A stretch of 60,140 nucleotides of DNA from Butyrivibrio sp. MC2013 (lineage in GTDB: Bacteria > Bacillota > Clostridia > Lachnospirales > Lachnospiraceae): positions 332,698 through 392,837 of the forward strand of contig NZ_KE384211.1 of NCBI RefSeq assembly GCF_000424585.1, read 5' to 3'. Position 1 is the stretch's first letter. Each line of letters begins with the position of its first letter. Below the pieces are notes generated by a model. The model saw nothing but the letters and a program-made list of their open reading frames with translations. It was not told where the DNA came from and searched no databases. Position numbers and translations under genes: made by a program. Positions 1 to 7,917 of the stretch are shown here, piece by piece.

Positions 1-539
1 GCTGCTATCTCATCAGGAGACAGCTTCTTGTTTGGATCTGCATCCGCTGCCGGAGCAGGCTCAGGTTCGGGCTCTGGTTCGGGCGCAGCTTCAGGCGCAG
101 GAGCCTGATCAGCACCTGCGCTGGCAAAGAGCGCCGCAATTTCTTCCGGCGATAATTTCTTATTGGGATCTGCATCTGCAGCCGGTGTTACCGGTGTGTT
201 GTTATCAGCCACTGCCGTCACATCCTCCGCCGAGTCTACACTTGTATCTTCGCCATTTTCTATTTTTTCCAAAAGAGCCTCTGCCTCTGCGATCTTAGCA
301 TCAAGGTCTTCTTCCTCTTCATCCTTGTCATCAAAGAAAGACGGATTTTCTTCTCCCACAGTATATTCAGGTATACCCTGAGAGCTTTTAACAGCAGACA
401 TATACTCGCGAGCCTTCATACCGGTTGCCGCATCCAGGATCTCACCGCGGTCCAGTTTACCCAGAATATCACTTATCTCATCCAGTATATTCTCTTCGCT
501 ATTAACTTGGCCCTGCCTCTTTGTATCATCTGCTCCCAT
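1..539 (-). CDS. Partial protein with repeated LSPEEIAALF motifs
   Basis: Open frame read from an ATG at 539 on the minus strand to the window edge, so the C-terminus is missing; about 179 residues are visible. The N-terminal 90 residues are acidic and helical. Then the motif DPNKKLSPEEIAALFAS appears (about residues 125-141), followed by an Ala-Pro-Glu linker with a run of EPEP, and a second copy, DPNKKLSPDEIAA, at the edge. The motif resembles the EIDALL-type peptide at the N-terminus of FliM, but no flagellar domain is visible. The gene starts 15 bases after the stop of the Sir2-like gene and is probably co-transcribed with it. Function unknown; the reading frame is well supported, the role is not. 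Confidence 0.7.
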   Translation of the reverse strand, partial: MGADDTKRQGQVNSEENILDEISDILGKLDRGEILDAATGMKAREYMSAVKSSQGIPEYTVGEENPSFFDDKDEEEEDLDAKIAEAEALLEKIENGEDTSVDSAEDVTAVADNNTPVTPAADADPNKKLSPEEIAALFASAGADQAPAPEAAPEPEPEPEPAPAADADPNKKLSPDEIA

Positions 540-554
540 CCCACCATACCGTTA

Positions 555-1376
555 TTAGAGCTCCATAATAAAACTATATGAGTTATCCGACACGGATAAC
601 GCTTTATCGGATATTTCTTTGCTAACCTGGAAAAGCCTTTCGTTAATACGAACAAGATATGCCTTATTGTTATAGTAAGCCATCTTCTCGAAAGGAAAGC
701 GGATAACGCCCGGATTATCCAGAGATACGCCAAGTTCCAGGATAAGGAGATCCTTGCCCATGGTAGATGAAATAAAATCCTGGTATCTCTGCCATGCAGT
801 CAGATAGCCATTTTCGTTGTAGGCTGTATCCCTCATGTCAGCTCGTTTCTGGTTAAATACAAGACCGGACTTTGCTATTCTCCTTTGTATTTCGGCTATG
901 GATAGCTCTTTATTTAGAAGAGCATCAATATCTTTCATGATCTCTGATAAGATCTTGGATCCTTCCGAGATGGTGATCTCTCCCTGAGAATCAGTCTTTG
1001 CCTGCATTTTGGCCATTGTACCAAAAGGAAAAACACTATACTCTCCGAATAAATTATATACCTGCTCGGAGCTGTCATAGAGGGATGATATCACAAAATA
1101 ATCTTTGCCTTTTAGTATATCTTTTAGCTTCTCAAGCGCTTCAATCCTGGGATCTTTGCATTTCCTCAGCTTATGGTAGATTAGGGCTGACATCAGCATC
1201 TGATCTGCCATTTTCCCAGCTTTAATATATGCAGGACCATATATAGGATCATCTGACATATATTCATCACTTATCCTCCACTCATCACCTATCCCCACCA
1301 GGATCTTGCTGCTCTCTTCTATAGCAGACTTAATCCTGACTCTCATATCCTTAGCGGCTATATCATTACCATTCAT
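555..1376 (-). CDS. Sir2-like NAD-binding family protein
   Basis: 273 residues. The fold is suggested by an N-terminal VGIGDEW segment in the place of the Sir2 GAGxS loop, a YFVISSLYDSSEQ strand in the place of the TxNxD segment, and a late ELGVSLDNPGVIRFPFEKM segment that is typical of short Firmicutes Sir2-like proteins. The four zinc cysteines of classical sirtuins are absent and I see no obvious catalytic histidine, so it may bind NAD or ADP-ribose without being a deacetylase. The start has a good ribosome site (GGAAGGA, 7 bases before ATG). Three tandem hairpin repeats lie directly upstream. Substrate unknown. The family call is from motif reading only. Confidence 0.55.
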   Translation of the reverse strand: MNGNDIAAKDMRVRIKSAIEESSKILVGIGDEWRISDEYMSDDPIYGPAYIKAGKMADQMLMSALIYHKLRKCKDPRIEALEKLKDILKGKDYFVISSLYDSSEQVYNLFGEYSVFPFGTMAKMQAKTDSQGEITISEGSKILSEIMKDIDALLNKELSIAEIQRRIAKSGLVFNQKRADMRDTAYNENGYLTAWQRYQDFISSTMGKDLLILELGVSLDNPGVIRFPFEKMAYYNNKAYLVRINERLFQVSKEISDKALSVSDNSYSFIMEL

Positions 1377-1408
1377 ATACTTATCCTTCCTGAAATATTA
1401 GTTCATAA

Positions 1409-1834
1409 CCATACATTCTTGGATAAAACATCCAAGAATGTATGCAAATAGGCCATTTATAAGCAGCTAAAGCCGCTGGCCCAATTGGCTAGCTTCATTT
1501 TCTCACGAAACACGCAGTAAATGCGTGTTTCTGAAGGCTCGTCTAATAATACATACATTCTTGGATAAAACATCCAAGAATGTATGCAAATAGGCCATTT
1601 GAGAGCGGCTAGGGCCGCTGGGCCTATTTGCTAGCTTCATTTTCTCACGAAACACGCAGTAAATGCGTGTTTCTGAAGGCTCGTCTAATAATACATACAT
1701 TCTTGGATAAAACATCCAAGAATGTATGCAAATAGGCCATTTGAGAGCGGCTAGGGCCGCTGGGCCTATTTGCTAGCTTCATTTTCTCACGAAACACGCA
1801 GTAAATGCGTGTTTCTGAAGGTTCGTCTAATAAC
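1409..1834. repeat. Three tandem copies of a 142-bp three-hairpin repeat
   Basis: Exactly 142-base period (the word GTCTAATAA recurs at 1541, 1683 and 1825). Each unit carries three palindromes: ACATTCTTGGAT...ATCCAAGAATGT, AAATAGGCC...GGCCTATTT around a GCGGCTAGGGCCGC core, and GAAACACGCA...TGCGTGTTTC. Copies two and three are nearly identical; copy one differs in its central hairpin. Related copies lie at 3071-3222, 18718-18776 and 47421-47470. The ORFs through the array are by-products of the repeats and are not annotated. The rest of the 1377-1962 gap is AT-rich and probably holds the promoters of the two flanking, divergent genes. Confidence 0.9.
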
Positions 1835-1962
1835 ATATACTATACCATTAATATCCATTAAGCTTATAAAGCATATTCTCCGATAAAATAATACGACTTT
1901 ATCTATATTTATAGTAAAATTATATATATGTATTATTAGACAAAATAAGGCAGGTATACAGA

Positions 1963-3066
1963 GTGAATAAGAATACTAACACACCCTCAAGCTCCAAAGG
2001 CAAAAAATCCCCTCTTAAGCTCCCCTGCAAGATCCTTGCAATTATACTGGTTCTTGTATTTGTCTTCTTACTGGTATATACACTGGCCGAATATCGTCCA
2101 AAGGATTTTGAAGAGCTGGAAATATCGGGCTCTGCCGCGCCATACCCTGCAGACAAAAATACTCTTAGTGTCCTGTCCTGGAATATAGGATATGGTGGTC
2201 TGTCTGCCAATGAGGACTTCTTTTTGGATGGTGGTAAGAATACAGGCCCCGAGAGCAAAGAGGAAGTAGAAAATAATCTTGAGAAGATCGGCGCCTTTAT
2301 CAAAGAAAGCGCTGCAGATGTATGCTACCTGCAGGAGACTGATAAGAACAGCTCCAGGAGCTTTCATATTGATGAGACTCAAAAGATAAGCGCAGTAGTT
2401 GATGGAGCAGAAAGTGTATACTCTCCCAATTACAAGTGCTTCTATGTGCCCGTGCCCCTTCCCCCTATTGGCAAAGTGGATGCGGGACTCTTCACACTGT
2501 CCTCCTATCATATAGACAATGCTGAGAGGATCGCTCTTCCCTGCCCCTTCTCATGGCCCCTGCGCACTGTCAATCTTAAGAGATGTATCGAAGTCAACCG
2601 TGTTCCCATAGAAGACAGTGATAAAGAATGGGTTCTGGTCAATATCCATCTTGAAGCCTATGACAGCGGCGAAGGCAAGATAGCTCAGACCAAGGTGCTA
2701 TCAGACTTCCTTAAAGCCGAATACAAAAAGGGTAATTATATCGTAGCAGCAGGCGACTTTAATCAGAGCTTCTCCAATATTGATACATCAGCTTATCCTC
2801 TCACAGACGAGAGTCTATGGCTATGCGGTCAGCTGGATGCCGAATCCTTTGGTGAGCATTTCAATCTGGTCATGGACAACAGCACTCCTACCTGCAGGTC
2901 TCTGGACAAGCCATATCCAGGCGGTTCACCCTCTGATTTTCAGTATTATATGCTTGACGGCTTTATAGTATCTGACAATCTGCAGATAGATAAATATGAG
3001 ACCATAGATCTGGACTTTGAAAACAGCGATCACAATCCTGTATATATTGAAGTCACTATCAAATGA
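1963..3066 (+). CDS. Membrane-anchored endonuclease/exonuclease/phosphatase family protein
   Basis: 367 residues from a GTG start preceded by AAGGCAGG. One N-terminal membrane segment (about residues 22-43, LAIILVLVFVFLLVYTLAE) anchors an extracellular EEP-fold domain. Family landmarks in order: LSVLSWNIGYGG (about residue 70), VCYLQETD with the metal-binding Glu, VAAGDFNQ (catalytic Asp-x-Asn) and SDHNPVYIE at the C-terminus (catalytic Asp-His). The EEP superfamily hydrolyses phosphodiesters of nucleic acids, inositol phosphates or sphingomyelin; the substrate cannot be told here. It is one of three plus-strand genes in the window, lies between two groups of hairpin repeats, and its stop is five bases before a repeat. 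Confidence 0.85.
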   Translation: MNKNTNTPSSSKGKKSPLKLPCKILAIILVLVFVFLLVYTLAEYRPKDFEELEISGSAAPYPADKNTLSVLSWNIGYGGLSANEDFFLDGGKNTGPESKEEVENNLEKIGAFIKESAADVCYLQETDKNSSRSFHIDETQKISAVVDGAESVYSPNYKCFYVPVPLPPIGKVDAGLFTLSSYHIDNAERIALPCPFSWPLRTVNLKRCIEVNRVPIEDSDKEWVLVNIHLEAYDSGEGKIAQTKVLSDFLKAEYKKGNYIVAAGDFNQSFSNIDTSAYPLTDESLWLCGQLDAESFGEHFNLVMDNSTPTCRSLDKPYPGGSPSDFQYYMLDGFIVSDNLQIDKYETIDLDFENSDHNPVYIEVTIK

Positions 3067-3070
3067 TATG

Positions 3071-3222
3071 TTACTAGATGAAGCTTCAGAAACACGCATT
3101 TACTGCGTGTTTCGTGAGAACATGTTGCTGGCAAATAGGCCCAGCGGCCCTAGCCGCTCTCAAATGGCCTATTTGCATACATTCTTGGATATTTTATCCA
3201 AGAATGTATGTGTTATTAGATG
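3071..3222. repeat. Single full copy of the three-hairpin repeat, inverted relative to 1409-1834
   Basis: Begins TTACTAGATG and ends TTATTAGATG, so the element is bounded by near-identical 10-base direct repeats. It contains the same three hairpins as the array at 1409-1834, on the opposite strand. Its right end supplies the TAATAA stop of the minus-strand gene ending at 3216, and its left end follows the stop of the plus-strand gene at 3066, so it sits exactly between two convergent genes and could act as a bidirectional terminator. Confidence 0.9.
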
Positions 3223-5573
3223 CTGGTTCTTTTGTGTCTGCGGAAAAGGAATACCAATAGGGCAGCCAGCATATACAGCGCTGCCCCTATCATCATAGGG
3301 GATAATAAGCCCCTGTCAGGCAGGAGCATCAGCTCTGCTATCACAGGTGATATAGTGATCAGCACATATGAGATCACCACCGAGAAGATAAGAGCTGATG
3401 ACTCATCCACAGCATTCTTTACCACTCCAAGCTCCATAAACTGATCGGTACACATAGGTGTAGCAAAGCCGTCCAAAAAGCCCAGGATCATACTGGTGAT
3501 CACTATCATAAGGGCCAGGGGCGGAAGGCGCAGTACAAATATGCTCACTGCAGTCAGCCCAAAGGCAAAGGCTATGCTGATGGGCACTCCAAAAGTTCTT
3601 TTGGCTCTGGATACCAGAAATGGCCCGATATATATACCTGCTATCCCATTGGCAATGTAGCAATAGCTGAGCATTACTGAAGAGATGCCGTTTGTCTGAC
3701 ATATTGCAGGTATAAGTGTCACACAGAGCATGACTCCGATATTGAGGGGGATACCTATTACCAGAATATAAAAGAGCATCTCTCCGGACACTATCATTTT
3801 GGCTATATCTCCCATCCTTATTGGCCTCTCTTCTTCTAAGGAAGATAGCTCTTTACTCCTCATTGCCCTCCAGGGCAGGAGGAAGAAAGCGGCCAGGAGA
3901 TAGAATATAAATAGAGCTGCAGAAAAGATAAATGTTATAGCATAGCCTGAATTAGCAGAAAGGATAGCGCCAAGACCTGCGCCGCATGTAGCTCCTGCAA
4001 GAAGGCCTGCATTATCCTGGGAAATATTATTGCTTCTGCCTGTCTCAGTCTCATATCCCTTGGTGATCAGATAATTAGATACCTGCTTAAAACCTGCATA
4101 AGCTATACCTGCAAGAGCTCTGCAGATCACTATTACCAGCGCTCCGCCCATAACAAAGGCCGTGAGATTGCATATGATCATCATCACAGATGCCAAAAGG
4201 AGCATCACTCTTACATTATATTTCTTCACAAAACGGGGAAGACATAGCATTGCTACCATCTGCATGACGCCTTCAAGTGTAAGGGGAAGAGCTGCAGTCA
4301 TACCTACTGACAAGCCAAATAAGGCTTCACCACTGTCTCTTATGAGCATGGCAGCATAAGGCACACACATATATTCTGCGGTGGAACACAAAAAGCCTGT
4401 AAATCGAAGCGCGGTGCCCACCTGCTTTTCAGAAAAGGCCTCTTCTTTGCTCCCCCTGCCACTCATTTTGGCAAGCAGCAGATCCGTGAGATTATTAAGC
4501 TCCACCACAAAGATCATGAGTATGATCATGGTAGACAAAAGAATGAGGATAATATTCCTCATCTCTCTGCTCACCGCTCTTGTAGACAGCTCAGCTTCCA
4601 GATAGAGCATGCTTTTATCATCTTCATTGATTCCTATCTCATAGGACAAGAGATTGGAGCTCTCATCAGTAGTCCTGACTTCTGCTATATGATCCGATAT
4701 ACGGACAGAGCTCAGCATCCTGAGGGAAGATACCCTTTCTTCTACATAGGATCTCAGGTCGTCTACCTCCCTTAGATCCACGCCCTGATCCTGAACTCTT
4801 CGCATGGTATCTTCAAGATTGTGCAGAGACAGCTCCACCGAAGCCTCCATTTTGTCCATATAATCCACCTGAAAACGATAGATGGAAAGGCCCGATAGGA
4901 TCATGATAGACAGACCCATTATTATGACTGTAGATACCTTTTCAATGGCACGGTCCAGACTCCTTCTGTGACCCGTTTTCCACTTTTCATCACTTATTAC
5001 CCATACAAACAGCGCCAGGACAAGGCTCTCTGCAAGGAATATGATACCGCCAACGACAGCTATATCTCTTCTGACTCCCAAAAAGCCTTCGTCAAAGGCA
5101 TAGGTAGAATATAGGCATGCAAAATATCCTATTACATCCTGATCCTGATGAATAGGGGTTAGTATCATCTCAAGGTGACCCTTTTTGATAATGCCGCCTT
5201 CAGTAAATTCTTCTTTTCCAAAGCTCTTATCAAATTCTCTGCCGGATATAAAGGAATGAACACTGTCCGATCCGCCATATAGGACTTGTCCGTCTGCCCC
5301 AAGGATAAAGGGCTCTGCTTCCCTAATCTGCCTGGTAAAAGACTCAAAGACGTCTTCCATACCATAGTAATTGTAGAAGCTCTTACCAAAACCTATGGCC
5401 GTCTCCAGATCAGCTACATTATCCTGCTCAATCCTCTCTATAGCCTGTTCTTCCAGATCCATTGCTGAAGAACGGTAGTTAAGATACCCCATAAATGAGA
5501 CAAAGGATATGGACAAGGCAGCCATTATTATAAGTATAAGCAGATATATCCAGGTATCTTTTTCTTTTTTCAT
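3216..5573 (-). CDS. Sensor-MFS fusion: tandem extracellular sensor regions joined to a major facilitator permease
   Basis: 785 residues. Residues 10-30 form a membrane helix, 31-170 an extracellular region, 172-193 a second helix, 217-235 a third, 236-345 a second extracellular region and 346-368 a fourth. The remaining 390 residues form a 12-helix MFS-like permease with a long central loop (RSKELSSLEEERPIRM). The front half has the layout of Cache-type chemoreceptor or kinase sensors, but no kinase, HAMP or methylation domain follows; the output is a transporter. It is the last gene of a five-gene operon and overlaps the substrate-binding protein gene by 4 bases. Its stop codon lies in a hairpin repeat. 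A ligand-gated transporter or a transceptor are both possible. Confidence 0.75.
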   Translation of the reverse strand: MKKEKDTWIYLLILIIMAALSISFVSFMGYLNYRSSAMDLEEQAIERIEQDNVADLETAIGFGKSFYNYYGMEDVFESFTRQIREAEPFILGADGQVLYGGSDSVHSFISGREFDKSFGKEEFTEGGIIKKGHLEMILTPIHQDQDVIGYFACLYSTYAFDEGFLGVRRDIAVVGGIIFLAESLVLALFVWVISDEKWKTGHRRSLDRAIEKVSTVIIMGLSIMILSGLSIYRFQVDYMDKMEASVELSLHNLEDTMRRVQDQGVDLREVDDLRSYVEERVSSLRMLSSVRISDHIAEVRTTDESSNLLSYEIGINEDDKSMLYLEAELSTRAVSREMRNIILILLSTMIILMIFVVELNNLTDLLLAKMSGRGSKEEAFSEKQVGTALRFTGFLCSTAEYMCVPYAAMLIRDSGEALFGLSVGMTAALPLTLEGVMQMVAMLCLPRFVKKYNVRVMLLLASVMMIICNLTAFVMGGALVIVICRALAGIAYAGFKQVSNYLITKGYETETGRSNNISQDNAGLLAGATCGAGLGAILSANSGYAITFIFSAALFIFYLLAAFFLLPWRAMRSKELSSLEEERPIRMGDIAKMIVSGEMLFYILVIGIPLNIGVMLCVTLIPAICQTNGISSVMLSYCYIANGIAGIYIGPFLVSRAKRTFGVPISIAFAFGLTAVSIFVLRLPPLALMIVITSMILGFLDGFATPMCTDQFMELGVVKNAVDESSALIFSVVISYVLITISPVIAELMLLPDRGLLSPMMIGAALYMLAALLVFLFRRHKRTSI

Positions 5574-6790
5574 GGCTTATTCCTTTTCGCTGTAAAGATC
5601 CTGTCGCAAACTGACAAAAATTCAAAAGACAAAGGATAATCTATTTCCCTGGCAACATCATAATTTACATATATACTTGGCGCGCTGGTATATACACAGG
5701 GAAGGCTCCCTGCATCGCTTCCGTTTAAGATCCTGGCGATCACATCTGCCACGAAATGCCCTACATTTTCCATATCATTGGCAGATATCAGCATCAAAGC
5801 TCCCGCTTCCACCACTGACACATCATCCATGAGATACACCGGGATATCCCTGGCATACAAATGGTCCAGGCAGGGCCTTAGGTATTCCATATCATTGATC
5901 AGATCCACCGTCAGGAAGAAGGCATCTATATTTTCTGCAGACATTTCCTCAAACTTATCTTCTACCAGCTCATAATAAGCTTCCTTGTCCTGCCTGCTCT
6001 CTCTGGGCTGCTCCTCGATATTGTATTTAACGATATCAAAGCCAATCTCTGCAGCAGATGTCTCAATATCGGGCACCCCGGATATAGTCTCATCCCCGTA
6101 TATGATCACTCCAAGATTATTAAAGGGTTTTATTGAATGATAATATTTCAGCTGTCTAAGGGGGAGAGAGGGTTCAACCTGAGCCCATACATAAGGGCTG
6201 CCTGTTCCCTCATTAGCAGAAGCTATGATTCCTGAGCTCACAGGATCCGTAGCAGAATAGTCCACCATAGGGACCTTTAGACCCAGGTTTTTGACAAAGA
6301 CTCCGGCACTGGTGCCGGTGGTGATAATGAGATCAATATCTTTATTTGCAGCCCTCTTTTTCAGATCGGAAGCGATGCTTTCTTCATCCTCATAGGCAAG
6401 GTAGTAGCATGCTCCGGGCGCAAATTCCAGATAAGGCCCAAGATCTGCTTCCTCCAGACTGTGATAGAGTTCCGCCACATACAGTTTGTCTTTTTCTATG
6501 CTCTCTGCATCAAAAGGAAGGCTCCCCTCTGTAATCCAGCCCAGCTTCTCAAGACCTGCAAGGATATAATACAGCTGCTTGCTAAAGGGTATATATTCGT
6601 CATAGGATACTACGCAAAGCCGCTTTCGCTGAGCGCCCTTTTCCAGGGAAGGTTCTGCAGGATATTCACCCAAAGAAGACATGGGAGCAGCAGCCTCAGC
6701 ACTTGCAGATGCTATGACAACTGTAAGCAGGATCAGAGCTCCTATGCTCCTTATTATAGCTTTGATATTGGGGCGCCTTCCATTTTTCAT
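5570..6790 (-). CDS. ABC-type substrate-binding protein, COG2984/PF04392-like
   Basis: 406 residues. An N-terminal hydrophobic segment (about residues 11-33) gives a signal peptide or anchor; there is no clear lipobox. The mature part starts RLCVVSYDE and shows two alternating alpha/beta lobes: DLIITTGTSAGVFVK, VPMVDYSATDPVSSGI, LGVIIYGDETISG and AFFLTVDLINDM, as in the uncharacterised ABC substrate-binding family PF04392. No ABC permease or ATPase is next to it; its partner is more likely the downstream sensor-MFS protein, with which it overlaps by ATGA. It also overlaps the racemase-like gene by ATGA. The ligand is unknown; known relatives bind amino acids or small aromatic compounds. Confidence 0.7.
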   Translation of the reverse strand: MKNGRRPNIKAIIRSIGALILLTVVIASASAEAAAPMSSLGEYPAEPSLEKGAQRKRLCVVSYDEYIPFSKQLYYILAGLEKLGWITEGSLPFDAESIEKDKLYVAELYHSLEEADLGPYLEFAPGACYYLAYEDEESIASDLKKRAANKDIDLIITTGTSAGVFVKNLGLKVPMVDYSATDPVSSGIIASANEGTGSPYVWAQVEPSLPLRQLKYYHSIKPFNNLGVIIYGDETISGVPDIETSAAEIGFDIVKYNIEEQPRESRQDKEAYYELVEDKFEEMSAENIDAFFLTVDLINDMEYLRPCLDHLYARDIPVYLMDDVSVVEAGALMLISANDMENVGHFVADVIARILNGSDAGSLPCVYTSAPSIYVNYDVAREIDYPLSFEFLSVCDRIFTAKRNKP

Positions 6791-7917
6791 TTATACACCT
6801 TATCCAATCTTTCTGCGGTATAGCACAACCAGTCAGCGTGCAGCATAGCCATATGATTATTGATGACTACATCTTCTGCCCTGACGCCGCTCTCTCCCAG
6901 GAGCACAGCAATGTCTCCTTCTGTCACATCATCGCTCCCTGTAACATCTATGCAGAGATTGTCCATACAGCACTCGTCAGCCTGAGGATATATCCTGCCA
7001 TGGATCATGATGCGTACATCCCCCCGAGTCAGCAAAATAGGACAATCACAATAGCCTATCATAGCCCTTGCTATCTTCCTCTTACCCAGCCTCTTGTCCA
7101 CAGGCTGATAAGTCAAAGGGGTTGCTGCATCTATCTTTCTTACATCAAATATCCTGGCGCATACTTTCATGACAGGCTTAAGAAGCCCCTCATCCCCGCA
7201 GGGCAGCCCATAGATAGCAGTGCCGGCTCTAACCATATCGTAGGTATATTCAGGAAAAGAAAAGATAAGCGAGGAATTCATTACATGAACAATAAGCCTC
7301 TTCCTATGCTCAGGCCTGATGCTCTTTACCAGCTCATCAAAGGCCTCAAGCTCTCTTCTTGTAACCCCCCTGTCCTCGTAATATGCAGAATAGAGATGTC
7401 CGTACAAGCCGCATATATCAAGGCCCTCTGCAGCAAAGAGCTCATCCTCGTGTTCTCTGAAATATCCATAGCCAAGCCCCATGCCGGAGTCCCAGATATC
7501 CACTCTTATGTGCACTCTGATCCTGATATTCAAGCGGATCCCCAGCTCATTTAACTCGTTAAAATGACGGATATTATAAACAGAAAATACGGCTCTCCGG
7601 GATCTGTCTGGGACCTTCCCGAGCATAGCTTCCACTTCGCAAGCTTCTGCCATACCCAATAACAGCACGTCCTTGCCATCATCCTCTGTTTTTCTGAATA
7701 CACGCAGCATCTCACTGATCTTGCCAACAGCACACATGTCTGAGAGATCATTCTCAGACAGTATTTTTTTGACTCCTATCAGGCCATGTCCATAGGCATT
7801 TCCCTTTATCACAGCGCAGAGCTTTGTATGGCTGCCAATCCTTGTCCGAATCAGCTCTATATTATGAGAAAGAGCCTCACTTGATATTTCTACCCATGCA
7901 TTTTTATTCTCGTCCAT
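6787..7917 (-). CDS. Alanine-racemase-like PLP enzyme, divergent
   Basis: 376 residues, the normal length of alanine racemase. The PLP lysine is in AVIKGNAYGHG (about residue 39; the usual motif is AVVKANAYGHG). MVRAGTAIYGL and the MDNLCIDVTG segment of the C-terminal domain are also present. Deviations are clear: the usual KxDTGMxRxG segment reads RVDIWDSGMGLGYGY, and the usual VGYADGxPR segment reads IGYCDCPILL, keeping the Tyr but losing the flanking residues. It may racemise a different amino acid. It overlaps the upstream unknown gene by 14 bases and the downstream binding-protein gene by 4, so it is translated as part of the operon. A housekeeping role in the cell wall seems less likely than a specialised one. 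Confidence 0.75.
   Translation of the reverse strand: MDENKNAWVEISSEALSHNIELIRTRIGSHTKLCAVIKGNAYGHGLIGVKKILSENDLSDMCAVGKISEMLRVFRKTEDDGKDVLLLGMAEACEVEAMLGKVPDRSRRAVFSVYNIRHFNELNELGIRLNIRIRVHIRVDIWDSGMGLGYGYFREHEDELFAAEGLDICGLYGHLYSAYYEDRGVTRRELEAFDELVKSIRPEHRKRLIVHVMNSSLIFSFPEYTYDMVRAGTAIYGLPCGDEGLLKPVMKVCARIFDVRKIDAATPLTYQPVDKRLGKRKIARAMIGYCDCPILLTRGDVRIMIHGRIYPQADECCMDNLCIDVTGSDDVTEGDIAVLLGESGVRAEDVVINNHMAMLHADWLCYTAERLDKVYK

Noticed and set aside
1409..1834. CRISPR array
   Set aside because: The 142-base units are contiguous with no unique spacers.
1503..1836. Two overlapping minus-strand ORFs of 63-70 codons with identical ends
   Set aside because: They are translations of the 142-base tandem repeat, without ribosome sites.
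3017..3298. Plus-strand ORFs across the repeat at 3071
   Set aside because: Same repeat read on the other strand; they overlap two real genes.
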